Shown here: positions 1 to 8,222 of the stretch, piece after piece
How positions within the stretch are numbered: the first letter of the stretch is position 1
Layout of the letters: every line of letters starts with the position of its first letter
Origin: Prevotella sp. UBA2809
Lineage (GTDB): Bacteria; Bacteroidota; Bacteroidia; Bacteroidales; Bacteroidaceae
DNA: 64,000 nt
Assembly: GCA_002351725.1 (NCBI GenBank)
Contig: DEHD01000042.1
Span: forward strand, 18,481-82,480
Direction: 5' to 3'
Notes under the pieces: model-generated
Told to the model about the DNA's origin: nothing
Seen by the model: the letters and a program-made list of their open reading frames with translations, nothing else
The model's database searches: none
Translations under genes and position numbers: made by a program

Positions 1-644
1 TGTTGCCTGCAGGCCGCCTGCGCGAGCCTATTAGGGCAAAGGATAGGGCCGACATAGTGATTGTTACAAAGTGCCCGAAGGATCTGAATCCGATGGAGTT
101 CCGCGTAATAACCAAGGCGATGAAACTGTATCCTTATCAGCAGCTGTTCTTCTCGTCGCACGATTATGATTCTCCAAAGGGAGTTTTCACAGGTAAGGTC
201 TTCGACGGAAACCTTAGCGGAAAGAATATCATGCTGCTCACAGGCATTGCATCGCCCGAGCAATTGATGCACGATCTGCAGGAGTTGGAATCGCAGATAA
301 CCCCGCTTACGTTTGGCGATCATCATAACTTCAGCAAGAAGGATGTGGCAAATATAAACAAGACATTTGCATCGATGGCAGAGCCCAAGGTAATACTAAC
401 TACTGAGAAAGATGCTACACGACTGACTGTAGCCGAGGGGCTGAGCGACGAAGTGAAAAACAGCCTGTATGTGCTGCCAATGCGAATTGTTATAATGCAA
501 AACCAAGAGGAAGAATTCAATAATAAAATTTTAGGCTATGTATACAAAAATTCAAGAAACAGCATCCTGGCTAAAAGAAAGGATGACCACAAGCCCCAAA
601 ACAGCAATAGTACTGGGAACAGGACTAGGACAATTAGCTTCTGA
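1..644 (+). CDS. lpxK: Tetraacyldisaccharide 4'-kinase, C-terminal part (5' end outside window)
   Basis: LpxK phosphorylates the 4' position of the lipid A disaccharide at the inner membrane. The reading frame is open from the window edge and starts inside the family motif LPAGRLREP, followed by DRADIVIVTKCP, both typical of LpxK; the P-loop half lies upstream of the window. The protein ends in a basic tail (NSRNSILAKRKDDHKP to TRTISF) that runs 107 bp into the next gene in a different frame, so the two genes are probably co-transcribed and perhaps translationally coupled. The identification is firm. The unusual point is the length of the overlap; from memory, similar tails occur in other Bacteroidales LpxK proteins, but I cannot check this here. 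Confidence 0.9.
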   Translation, partial: LPAGRLREPIRAKDRADIVIVTKCPKDLNPMEFRVITKAMKLYPYQQLFFSSHDYDSPKGVFTGKVFDGNLSGKNIMLLTGIASPEQLMHDLQELESQITPLTFGDHHNFSKKDVANINKTFASMAEPKVILTTEKDATRLTVAEGLSDEVKNSLYVLPMRIVIMQNQEEEFNNKILGYVYKNSRNSILAKRKDDHKPQNSNSTGNRTRTISF

Positions 645-1410
645 AATAACCGACAGACTCGAGTTTCCATATAAGGATATACCCAATTTCCCTGTGTCGA
701 CCGTTGAGGGACACTCAGGCAAACTTATCTTCGGTAAGCTGGGTGGCGTTGACATCATGGCAATGCAGGGTCGTTTCCACTTCTACGAGGGCTACTCGAT
801 GAAGGATGTTACCTTCCCTGTACGTGTGATGTACGAGCTGGGCATCGAGACTCTGTTCGTATCGAATGCTGCAGGCGGTATGAATCCTGATTTCAAGATT
901 GGCGACCTGATGATTATTACCGATCATATCAATTTCTTCCCAGAGCATCCATTGCGCGGAAAGAACTTCCCAACAGGTCCGAGATTCCCTGATATGCACG
1001 AGACTTACGACCACAACCTGATTGCCGAGGCCAATGCTATTGCAAAGGAGAAGGGCATTAATGTTAAGCATGGTGTGTATGTAGGCGTACAGGGACCAAC
1101 ATTCGAGACTCCTGCAGAGTATAAGATGTATCGTATACTTGGTGGCGACGCTGTAGGTATGTCGACAGTGCCAGAGGTTATCGTAGCACACCATTGTGGC
1201 ATAAAGACATTCGGCGTGTCGGTAATTACCGATCTTGGCGGATTCGATGTGCCAGTAGAAGTAAGTCACGAGGAAGTACAAGAGGCTGCTAACATGGCTC
1301 AGCCACTGATGACTGCTATTATGCGCGAGATGATTGTAAGATCGGAGAGCATAAAGGCACATAACAAAGAACAATTTAACACTGATCACCCAACAGAAGG
1401 ATGGAAATAG
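538..1410 (+). CDS. punA: Purine nucleoside phosphorylase (trimeric, type I)
   Basis: The 290-residue product phosphorolyses purine nucleosides to the base and ribose 1-phosphate in the cytoplasm (purine salvage). Visible family motifs are the phosphate loop GTGLG at residues 27-31, GRFHFYEGY, the strand FVSNAAGGMN, and the signature GVQGPTFETPAEYKM, with the length of the trimeric PNP family. The start at 538 lies inside the lpxK reading frame; it is kept because the conserved GTGLG motif begins only 27 codons later. It overlaps thiL by 10 bp, so lpxK, punA and thiL look like one operon. No promoter was seen directly before it. Confidence 0.93.
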   Translation: MYTKIQETASWLKERMTTSPKTAIVLGTGLGQLASEITDRLEFPYKDIPNFPVSTVEGHSGKLIFGKLGGVDIMAMQGRFHFYEGYSMKDVTFPVRVMYELGIETLFVSNAAGGMNPDFKIGDLMIITDHINFFPEHPLRGKNFPTGPRFPDMHETYDHNLIAEANAIAKEKGINVKHGVYVGVQGPTFETPAEYKMYRILGGDAVGMSTVPEVIVAHHCGIKTFGVSVITDLGGFDVPVEVSHEEVQEAANMAQPLMTAIMREMIVRSESIKAHNKEQFNTDHPTEGWK

Positions 1411-2465
1411 CAAAATTAGGAGAATTTGGTCTGATAGACCGACTGACAAAAGACATAGAGATAAAGAACGACAGCACCAAAAAAGGTGTTGGCGATGATT
1501 GCGCCGTACTTAGCTACCCCGATAAAGAGGTGCTGGTTACTACTGACATGCTGATGGAAGGCGTGCATTTTGACCTTACTTATATAGACCTGAAGCACCT
1601 GGGATATAAGTCGGCTATGGTAAATATCAGCGATGTTTTTGCCATGAACGGCACACCACGCCAGATTACAGTATCGCTGGCAATAAGCAAACGATTCTCG
1701 GTAGAGGATATTGAGGAGTTCTATAGCGGACTAAAACTGGCCTGCGATAAGTGGGGCGTTGATGTTATCGGTGGCGACACCACATCATCGTATACTGGTA
1801 TGGCCATCAGCATCACCTGTATTGGCGAGGCTGCTAAAGAGGATATTGTGTATCGCAACGGTGCTAAGGACACCGACCTTATCTGCGTTAGCGGTGACTT
1901 AGGTGCTGCGTATATGGGATTGCAGCTGCTGGAGCGCGAGAAGAGCGTGTACTACCAGCAGGTGGAAGAGGCTAAAAAGAAAAACGATAAGCGCGCTCTT
2001 GAGGAGCTGGCGCACTTCCAACCCGACTTCAGCGGTAAGGAGTATCTGTTGCAGCGCCAGTTGCAGACAGAGGCTCGTGGCGACATTATTAAAAAGTTAC
2101 GCGAGGCAGGTATTCGTCCCACTGCTATGATGGATATCAGCGATGGTCTGTCATCAGAGCTGATGCATATCTGTAAGCAGAGTGGGGTGGGATGTCGTAT
2201 ATACGAAAAGAACATTCCTATCGACTATCAGACAGCAGTAATGGCCGAAGAAATGAATATGAACGTTACTACTTGTGCGCTGAATGGTGGCGAGGACTAT
2301 GAACTTCTGTTCACAGTTCCAATAGGCGATCACGAGAAGATTGAGCAGATTGAAGGAATTAAGCTTATCGGTCATATCACTGATGCAAAATTCGGTCAGG
2401 TACTCGTAAGTCGTGATAATCAGGAGTTTACGTTAAAAGCCCAAGGATGGAACCCACTTTCTTAG
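1401..2465 (+). CDS. thiL: Thiamine-monophosphate kinase
   Basis: ThiL makes the cofactor thiamine diphosphate from thiamine monophosphate and ATP, the last biosynthetic step. The 354-residue sequence has the ThiL/PurM-type motifs in order: VGDDCAV near residue 31 (metal and nucleotide binding), VTTDMLMEGVHF, GGDTTSS, MDISDGLSSEL and GGEDYELLF. It overlaps punA by 10 bp and is the last gene of that run; the next element is a tRNA with its own promoter. No TPP riboswitch was found ahead of it, which fits its position inside an operon. The only odd part is a charged insertion (EEAKKKNDKRALEELAH) in the middle of the protein. Confidence 0.93.
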   Translation: MEIAKLGEFGLIDRLTKDIEIKNDSTKKGVGDDCAVLSYPDKEVLVTTDMLMEGVHFDLTYIDLKHLGYKSAMVNISDVFAMNGTPRQITVSLAISKRFSVEDIEEFYSGLKLACDKWGVDVIGGDTTSSYTGMAISITCIGEAAKEDIVYRNGAKDTDLICVSGDLGAAYMGLQLLEREKSVYYQQVEEAKKKNDKRALEELAHFQPDFSGKEYLLQRQLQTEARGDIIKKLREAGIRPTAMMDISDGLSSELMHICKQSGVGCRIYEKNIPIDYQTAVMAEEMNMNVTTCALNGGEDYELLFTVPIGDHEKIEQIEGIKLIGHITDAKFGQVLVSRDNQEFTLKAQGWNPLS

Positions 2466-2495
2466 CAAAATAAAGTGTTAAAAGGTGTTTAAAAG

Positions 2496-2527
2496 TTTGG
2501 CGGGCTCGATTTTTAGTCGTACCTTTG
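2496..2527 (+). promoter_or_regulatory. Bacteroidetes promoter of tRNA-Phe
   Basis: A TTTG -33 element (2496-2499) is followed after 20 bp by the -7 element TACCTTTG (2520-2527). The initiation region CACCCGCAAA and the TTTGGCGGG around the -33 box recur almost unchanged before tRNA-Cys at 48.7 kb. Confidence 0.8.
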
Positions 2528-2574
2528 CACCCGCAAAACAACGAAAGGATGTTTGCAAAACGAATTGAAATGTT

Positions 2575-2647
2575 GGTGCCTTAGCTCAGTTGGTAGAGCA
2601 TCGGACTGAAAATCCGTGTGTCCCCGGTTCGATTCCTGGAGGTACCA
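2575..2647 (+). tRNA. tRNA-Phe (GAA)
   Basis: A 73-nt cloverleaf with acceptor stem GGTGCCT paired to AGGTACC (one G-U), D-arm TTAGCTCAGTTGGTAGAGCA, anticodon GAA at 2608-2610, and T-loop GGTTCGATTCC. The discriminator is A and CCA is not encoded. It stands alone between its own promoter and a terminator. Confidence 0.95.
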
Positions 2648-2662
2648 CTCCTCCTTTCATTA

Positions 2663-2696
2663 GCCCGGTCTTGCAGTAATGCAGCCGGGTTTTTTC
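2663..2696 (+). terminator. Rho-independent terminator after tRNA-Phe
   Basis: Hairpin with CCCGG (2664-2668) pairing CCGGG (2685-2689), an inner TGCA/TGCA pairing, then a run of six T. It ends the tRNA transcript about 15 bp after the mature 3' end. Confidence 0.85.
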
Positions 2697-2719
2697 GTAT
2701 TTATAAATGTTTCTGTAAC

Positions 2720-3547
2720 ATGGGCATAGTTATTGGTATCGATGTGGGTATTTCGACCACAAAAATCGTTGGAATCAAGAATGGTAAGGTGTCGGCACCT
2801 ATCAGTATAACTGCGGCCGATCCTATTACATCGCTCTTTGGAGCGTTTGGAAAGTATCTGCACGACAACGACATCGACCTTAAGGATGTTGAGCAGGTAA
2901 TGCTTACAGGTGTGGGTGCTGCGTATATCGACCAGCCTATCTATGGACTGCCAACGGCAAAGAGTCAGGAGTTTATGGCTGACGGACTTGGTGCCCGTTT
3001 CGAATCGAAGCTCGACCATACTATCGTTGTATCGATGGGTACTGGTACATCGTTTGTTAAATGCGACGGCAACGATATGCGCCACATTGGTGGTATAGGC
3101 GTTGGTGGAGGAACACTGGCCGGACTGGCCCGCATAATGCTGAACACAAGCGATATAAAGCAGGTGGCAACTATGGCTAAGCATGGAAACATACGAAATA
3201 TAGACCTAACTATCGGAGACATCAGTGCGATACCCGTTCCAGGACTGACGATGGATACCACTGCTTCGAACTTTGCCAATGCCCAGAGTGATGCTTCGAA
3301 AGAGGATATAGCCGCAGGACTGATACACATGGTGCTGCAGTCGATAGGTTCGGCTGCATGGCTGGCATCGCTGGGAAGTGACATACGCGACTTTGTGCTT
3401 ATTGGTAATCTGTCGCTGCTGCCACAGTGCAAGGAGGTGTTCCCAGCATTGGAGTCGCTGTATAAGATACGATTCCATATTCCAAAATACTCGCAGTACT
3501 GCACTGCCATTGGCGCAGCACTCGATTATACTATAAAAAAGAAGTAA
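2720..3547 (+). CDS. coaW: Type II pantothenate kinase
   Basis: This enzyme phosphorylates pantothenate, the committed step of coenzyme A synthesis. The 275-residue product starts with the ASKHA nucleotide-binding motif GIDVGISTTKIVG and contains VSMGTGTSFV, GGIGVGGGTLAGL and a C-terminal IGNLSLLPQCKEVF segment, the pattern of the eukaryote-like type II family (CoaW) rather than type I or III. An upstream extension of the frame runs into the tRNA and terminator, so the ATG at 2720 is taken as the start. The MFS gene follows 5 bp later, so both are probably co-transcribed. A 2-hydroxyacyl-CoA dehydratase activator-type ATPase is a less likely alternative, because no Fe-S cysteines are present. 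Confidence 0.85.
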   Translation: MGIVIGIDVGISTTKIVGIKNGKVSAPISITAADPITSLFGAFGKYLHDNDIDLKDVEQVMLTGVGAAYIDQPIYGLPTAKSQEFMADGLGARFESKLDHTIVVSMGTGTSFVKCDGNDMRHIGGIGVGGGTLAGLARIMLNTSDIKQVATMAKHGNIRNIDLTIGDISAIPVPGLTMDTTASNFANAQSDASKEDIAAGLIHMVLQSIGSAAWLASLGSDIRDFVLIGNLSLLPQCKEVFPALESLYKIRFHIPKYSQYCTAIGAALDYTIKKK

Positions 3548-3552
3548 TTATA

Positions 3553-4737
3553 TTGGAGAAACTCTGGAACAGAAACTATTGTAAGGTGATGGTGGCGAAC
3601 TTCACGCTGTTTTTCGCCTTCTACGTGCTTACACCTTTACTACCGTTATACCTTAGCGAGCATTTTGGTGCTACTAAGGATGTGATAGGACTGGTGTTGT
3701 CGGGCTATACCATTACGGCTCTTCTGTTCCGTCCGTTCAGTGGATATGTGGTTGACTCGTTTCCACGAAAACTGGTGCTGATGGTAAGTTTCTCGGCTTT
3801 TGCTATATTCTTTGCCGGATATCTGGCTGCATCTACCTTATTATTATTCATGCTGGTGCGCACGCTGCACGGAGGACCATTCGGAATGCTGACGGTAGCT
3901 AACTCTACTGTGGCTATCGATGTGCTGCCTTCAAGCAGGCGAACAGAGGGTATTGGCTATTATGGGCTTAGCAACAACCTGGCAATGGCTATAGCACCAA
4001 CGGTGGGAATATTTGTCTATAAGTATTCGCAGAGTTTTGAACTGTTGTTCTGGATAGCGCTTGTTGTGGCCTGCTGCGGATGGATAGTTGATTCGACTGT
4101 TGACCTGAAATCGAAGGATATTGTTAAGAACAAGTCGAAACTGTCGCTCGACCGTTTCTTCCTGATGAAAGGATGGCTGTTGGGCGTGAATATGGTTACA
4201 TTCGGCTTTAGCTTTGGCGTGCTGAGTAACTATCTTGCCATTTATGGTAAGGAGGTTATGGGTATCACCGGTGGTACAGGCACCTATTTTATGCTTTGTT
4301 CAATAGGTTTGATATTAAGCCGATTGCAGGGCGGAAAGGCACTCCGCCAGGGCAGGCTTACCCACAATGCTGGCGAGGGAATGGTGATATCGCTAATAGG
4401 CTACACGCTGTTTATTGCGATGCCAAATCCGATAGGGTATTATGGATCGGCACTGCTGATAGGACTTGGTAACGGACATATGTGGCCGGCTTTCCAGAAT
4501 ATGACGATAAACGTGGCAGAGAACAACCAGAGAGGAACTGCCAATTCTACAATACTCATTTCGTGGGATATCGGTATGGGACTTGGTATTCTTCTTGGCG
4601 GTGTGGTGTCGGAACTGGCTGGCTATGGTGCTGCATTCTGGACGGTCGTAGTTGTTAATGCTACGGGTGTTATAATGTTCTTTACGGCTACCAAGAAGTT
4701 CTTCCTTTCGCGAAATCTTAACCCAACAGTAAGATAA
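3553..4737 (+). CDS. MFS transporter of unknown substrate
   Basis: A 394-residue major facilitator with about twelve hydrophobic segments. It carries the loop 2-3 signature variant SGYVVDSFPRKLVLM and, in the second half, GGKALRQGRLTH. The start is a TTG codon; the next in-frame ATG would remove the conserved RNYCKVMVANF lead into TM1, so TTG is preferred. The substrate cannot be read from the sequence; drug or metabolite efflux is the usual role of this branch. It begins 5 bp after coaW and is followed by a hairpin. Confidence 0.8.
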   Translation: MEKLWNRNYCKVMVANFTLFFAFYVLTPLLPLYLSEHFGATKDVIGLVLSGYTITALLFRPFSGYVVDSFPRKLVLMVSFSAFAIFFAGYLAASTLLLFMLVRTLHGGPFGMLTVANSTVAIDVLPSSRRTEGIGYYGLSNNLAMAIAPTVGIFVYKYSQSFELLFWIALVVACCGWIVDSTVDLKSKDIVKNKSKLSLDRFFLMKGWLLGVNMVTFGFSFGVLSNYLAIYGKEVMGITGGTGTYFMLCSIGLILSRLQGGKALRQGRLTHNAGEGMVISLIGYTLFIAMPNPIGYYGSALLIGLGNGHMWPAFQNMTINVAENNQRGTANSTILISWDIGMGLGILLGGVVSELAGYGAAFWTVVVVNATGVIMFFTATKKFFLSRNLNPTVR

Positions 4738-4751
4738 ATAAGTTAACGAAC

Positions 4752-4783
4752 TATAAACCGGCTTGACTTTCGGCTGGTTTATA
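4752..4783 (+). terminator. Hairpin after the MFS gene, possible terminator
   Basis: TATAAACCGGC and GCTGGTTTATA form an 11-bp stem with one G-T pair and a 10-nt loop. There is no T-run directly after the stem, so termination is uncertain. Confidence 0.4.
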
Positions 4784-4817
4784 CGTCTAACATCAAAATG
4801 TTAGAATTATCAACTGT

Positions 4818-5618
4818 ATGAAAAAAACTATTTTATTATCTGCTGTAGCCATGCTGTTGTCATCGGCTGCTATGGCTCAGAACAAGGAGATTAAGGTGGG
4901 TGATGTAACAATGACCATCAACCCCGAAAAGGGCGCCAAAATTATGTCGCTCAAGTATCAGGACCAGGAAGTTATTAACCAGTCACGATGGCCGGAATCA
5001 TTCGGCAGTACATTCTGGACCAGTCCTCAGAAGGAGTGGAACTGGCCACCGGTACCCGAGATTGACAAGGGCGTGTATAAGGTAGAGGAGAAAGAAGGAC
5101 ACCTTATTATGACCGGCGAGGTATCAGAGAAACTAAAATACCGTATTCGTAAGGATTTTAGTACCGACGCAAAGGATGGTGCTATAGTCATAACATATTC
5201 AATTATTAACGAGAGTGGGGAGGAGCGCAAGGTGGCTCCTTGGGAGATTACCCGTGTGCCTAATGCTGGTGTGATATCATTTGAAGCACCCGTAGAGAGC
5301 ATCTGGCCTGTAGGACTGATGACATTTAAGGCAAAGAACGGCATTGCCTACTACGAGGCCGACGAGGTGCCCGAGAACCGCAAGGTGAACGCCGATGGTA
5401 AGGGATGGCTGAGCTATGAGAACAATGGACTGGTACTTACCAAGAAGTTTGCCGACCTGACCCCAGAGCAGCCTGCACCTGGTGAGGCCGAGATACAAGT
5501 GTACGTGAACCGTGGCAAGACCTATATTGAAATCGAGAGCCAAGGTGCATACACAACCCTGGCTCCCGGTAAGTCACTCGACTGGACTGTAAGATGGTAT
5601 CTTACGAAGGCTAAATAA
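4818..5618 (+). CDS. Secreted mutarotase-like protein (DUF4380-like)
   Basis: The 266-residue product has a clear signal peptide (MKKTILLSAVAMLLSSAAMA, cleaved before QNK). The mature part is beta-rich, with GAKIMSLKYQDQEVINQ, GSTFWTSPQKEWNWPP and a late SLDWTVRWYL strand. This is the pattern I associate with DUF4380 proteins of the galactose-mutarotase-like fold; enzymatic activity is not shown by any motif I can see. It would act in the periplasm or on the surface. Its last 8 bp overlap the convergent lactate permease gene, and no terminator separates them. Confidence 0.65.
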   Translation: MKKTILLSAVAMLLSSAAMAQNKEIKVGDVTMTINPEKGAKIMSLKYQDQEVINQSRWPESFGSTFWTSPQKEWNWPPVPEIDKGVYKVEEKEGHLIMTGEVSEKLKYRIRKDFSTDAKDGAIVITYSIINESGEERKVAPWEITRVPNAGVISFEAPVESIWPVGLMTFKAKNGIAYYEADEVPENRKVNADGKGWLSYENNGLVLTKKFADLTPEQPAPGEAEIQVYVNRGKTYIEIESQGAYTTLAPGKSLDWTVRWYLTKAK

Positions 5619-7212
5619 CGTGCAGTCCTAAGAACACCATTATACCGTTCATAAGTATCCAGAAGATAGCGAACGGCAATGTCTTACGCATAATATCGCC
5701 ATCCTGCCCCTCCATATCACATGCTGCGGTAGCGATTGCGATACTTTGTGGCGACAGCAGTTTACCACCCTCAGAACCTGCGCAGTTAGCGGCAGCAAGC
5801 CAGTTGGTCTCGTTGCCGTTAACGCCGAAGAACTGGGCATCGTTTACCAATCCAAGCTGGCCGGCAGCTGCAGCCTGCAGCTTTCCGAACAGAATGTTAG
5901 CTGACGTAGCCGAGCCTGTTACGAATGTTCCGATAGAACCGATGAGCGGGGCGAAGAACGGATAAGCCACACCCGTAATCGATACCAGTCCGGTGGCAAT
6001 GGCAAGTGTCATGCCTGTATTGTTCATCAGCATGGCCAGGGCAACCAAGCAGCAGATGGTGATAGCCGTTTTCTGCAGATTGATGGTAGTCTTAGCCAGC
6101 ATCTTCATGAGTTTGCCGAAGCTCAGACCCTGAATAAGTCCGCCAATCATTGCACCAAGGAATATCATAAGTCCTGCATTGCTAAGCCATCCGAATGAGA
6201 ATGTATTGCCAATAACAGGCATGTCGAACTTGGTTACGAGTGTTGACTTCAGCAACTCGTTAACTGGTGGAACAATCTTACTTGAAATAAGGATGAAGAA
6301 GATTATCAGTCCGTAAACGCTCCAGGCCTTTAATGTCTTTGTCATTCCGAATTTCTTCTTCTCAATTACCACATTATCGTCAGTATTATCATTATGGATA
6401 AACAGCTTGTTGTATATAAGCATACCAATGATTGCTGCTACCGAACCAAGGATGGCAGGAGTCTCTGGACCAAGGAAGTATGCACAACAGAACTGCACGA
6501 TGATTGAGAAGCTGCCTACAAACAGTGCCAGACAGATGTTCTTAATGATCTTTGTACGGTCGGTCATCATGAGGATGAGGAATGGGGTGATGAAGAACAT
6601 CAGCGACAACTGAAGGATAATGAACGTGGCTACCTCGCTCAGCATTTCGGGCGAGGCAGTACCATCGGCCACCTGATTAGCCAGCGTTGTGGCGGGCAAT
6701 CCTACTGCACCGAATCCTACTGCCACCGTATTGGCTACCAGACAGATTACAGCCGAGAACATAGGCTTGAATCCCAGTCCGATGAGGATGGCTGCTGGAA
6801 TGGCTACTGCTGTACCGAATCCGGCCATACCTTCGAGCACACCACCGAAACCCCATGTAAGCAGAAGTACCAGCAAGCCTTTATCGCTGGTGAGTTGGAT
6901 AAACTGCGTCTTGATAGTCTCGATCTCCTTTGTCTCAACCAGGATGTTGTAGCTGAAGATGGCACAGATGATGATAAGGATAATCGGGAAACATGCCTTG
7001 AGTATGCCCTCAATAATCGACCAGAATGTGATGCCGTAGATTGAGGAACCAATATACTTGTCGGGTACTATTCCCATTGACGGGGTTACTAATACTGCAA
7101 GCAGAATAGTTACGACAAGGGTGATTAACGCACTCTTCCATCCGGACATCTTGAGGCCCATCATTAGTACGAAGAGCAGAATAATAGGAATAACAGATAC
7201 AATAGCTGCCAT
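5611..7212 (-). CDS. lctP: L-lactate permease family transporter
   Basis: A 533-residue inner-membrane carrier, close to the usual 530-570 of the LctP family, with about 13 hydrophobic segments. The family core is visible as GFGGVLEGMAGFGTAVAIP, followed by NTVAVGFGAVG, the TM loop FVTGSATSANILFGKLQ and the C-terminal GGKLLSPQSIAIA. It is likely to move lactate (or glycolate) with protons. A D-lactate-dehydrogenase-like oxidase lies 4 kb further right, which makes a lactate role plausible, although the genes do not form an operon. It is transcribed alone from a TATATTTG promoter. Confidence 0.88.
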   Translation of the reverse strand: MAAIVSVIPIILLFVLMMGLKMSGWKSALITLVVTILLAVLVTPSMGIVPDKYIGSSIYGITFWSIIEGILKACFPIILIIICAIFSYNILVETKEIETIKTQFIQLTSDKGLLVLLLTWGFGGVLEGMAGFGTAVAIPAAILIGLGFKPMFSAVICLVANTVAVGFGAVGLPATTLANQVADGTASPEMLSEVATFIILQLSLMFFITPFLILMMTDRTKIIKNICLALFVGSFSIIVQFCCAYFLGPETPAILGSVAAIIGMLIYNKLFIHNDNTDDNVVIEKKKFGMTKTLKAWSVYGLIIFFILISSKIVPPVNELLKSTLVTKFDMPVIGNTFSFGWLSNAGLMIFLGAMIGGLIQGLSFGKLMKMLAKTTINLQKTAITICCLVALAMLMNNTGMTLAIATGLVSITGVAYPFFAPLIGSIGTFVTGSATSANILFGKLQAAAAGQLGLVNDAQFFGVNGNETNWLAAANCAGSEGGKLLSPQSIAIATAACDMEGQDGDIMRKTLPFAIFWILMNGIMVFLGLHVI

Positions 7213-7255
7213 AGGGCTTTTAGTTATTTAGTTCGTAATATATAAGTTCTGTCGA

Positions 7256-7263
7256 CAAATATA
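7256..7263 (-). promoter_or_regulatory. -7 box of the lactate permease promoter
   Basis: On the minus strand this reads TATATTTG, 44 bp before the start codon. The -33 element is not clear. Confidence 0.6.
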
Positions 7264-7304
7264 CGTAAAAAAACTAAAAGCGTTGCTAATTTTTTTGTTA
7301 AAAA

Positions 7305-8222
7305 TCAAAAAGAGCTTACAATTTTGGGTACGCAGTTATGTATTTCTACAGGAATGGTCTCTGTTTCAACATTGTGGTTACTCACTTTAAGTCGCACAAT
7401 GCAGGCTTTTGAGTTAAGTGGTTTGGATTGGTCGAAGATGAAGTTGCCCACGCTATAGTATATTTTCTTTCCTTGAAATTCTTCTATCGTCTGCATGGTG
7501 TGGGTATGATGACAAACCAGGACATCGGCTCCGGCGCGTATCAGCTGGTGGGCATCCCAGCGCTGGCTGTTAACGGGTTTCAAAGTATGTTCGCCGCCCC
7601 AATGCAGTGAAACTATGATAACTGCTGTAGAATCGGTTTTGCGCAATCGGTGCACACGGTCAAGCAGTGAGTCCATAGGCTCCTGACTAACGCATGGTTT
7701 GTCGGGCAGATATGCGTAGTTCTCGAGTGCGAGTCGTAGCGATGGCACCAGCCAAACGTTGCGTGGTTGCGATGCAAGCAGCACGGGCTGGACTGCTTCA
7801 GGCATGTTCTGCCCTGCACCTATGGGAACAATGCCTGATTCTTCAATGTTACGGCGTGTGTCAATCAATCCCTCGCGACCTTGATCTATTGCGTGATTAT
7901 TGGCCAGATTAAGATGGGTTATACCGTGTTGGCGAAGCGTGCCGAGCCATTCGGGTTCGCCACGGAATATGAACAGCTTCTGCACTGGCGACTGTATCTT
8001 AGTGGCTGGACACTCCAGATTGCCTACCACTACTTGGGCCGAACGGAACACGGAGTCGATGCCATCTGAAAACAGATGATCGACTCCATGTTTTTCAATA
8101 ACCTTGCGCACCCCGCGGTCAAGCAGAATGTCGCCCGTCATTACAATGTCCAGCGTATCAGCGCAAAACGCCGATACGCTGGATAATATGCTAACAGCCA
8201 GAGCTGTAAAATACCTCTTCAT
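7305..8222 (-). CDS. CapA-family exported metallophosphatase-like protein
   Basis: A 305-residue protein with signal peptide (to SAFCA) and the CapA/PgsA calcineurin-like pattern: MTGDILLDRGVRKVI, VVGNLECP, NLANNHAIDQG, VSLHWGGE, CHHTHTMQ and YYSVGNFIFDQ. The family includes poly-gamma-glutamate synthesis factors, but most members have unknown roles; the periplasm is the likely site. Its 5' end overlaps the DUF3160 gene by 32 bp, so it is the third gene of an operon with the FG-GAP-like and DUF3160 proteins. No poly-glutamate synthetase (CapB/CapC) is nearby, so a polymer role is not supported by context. Confidence 0.8.
   Translation of the reverse strand: MKRYFTALAVSILSSVSAFCADTLDIVMTGDILLDRGVRKVIEKHGVDHLFSDGIDSVFRSAQVVVGNLECPATKIQSPVQKLFIFRGEPEWLGTLRQHGITHLNLANNHAIDQGREGLIDTRRNIEESGIVPIGAGQNMPEAVQPVLLASQPRNVWLVPSLRLALENYAYLPDKPCVSQEPMDSLLDRVHRLRKTDSTAVIIVSLHWGGEHTLKPVNSQRWDAHQLIRAGADVLVCHHTHTMQTIEEFQGKKIYYSVGNFIFDQSKPLNSKACIVRLKVSNHNVETETIPVEIHNCVPKIVSSF

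Noticed and set aside
715..1449. 244-codon open frame on the minus strand across punA
   Set aside because: It mirrors a well-supported gene, shows no protein family pattern, and has no promoter or neighbours on that strand.
2466..2495. Possible riboswitch or regulatory RNA between thiL and the tRNA
   Set aside because: The space before the promoter is only about 30 bp, and no conserved aptamer core such as the TPP box is present.
2618..2719. Upstream extension of the pantothenate kinase frame
   Set aside because: It would be encoded inside the tRNA gene and its terminator; the ATG at 2720 fits the family N-terminus.
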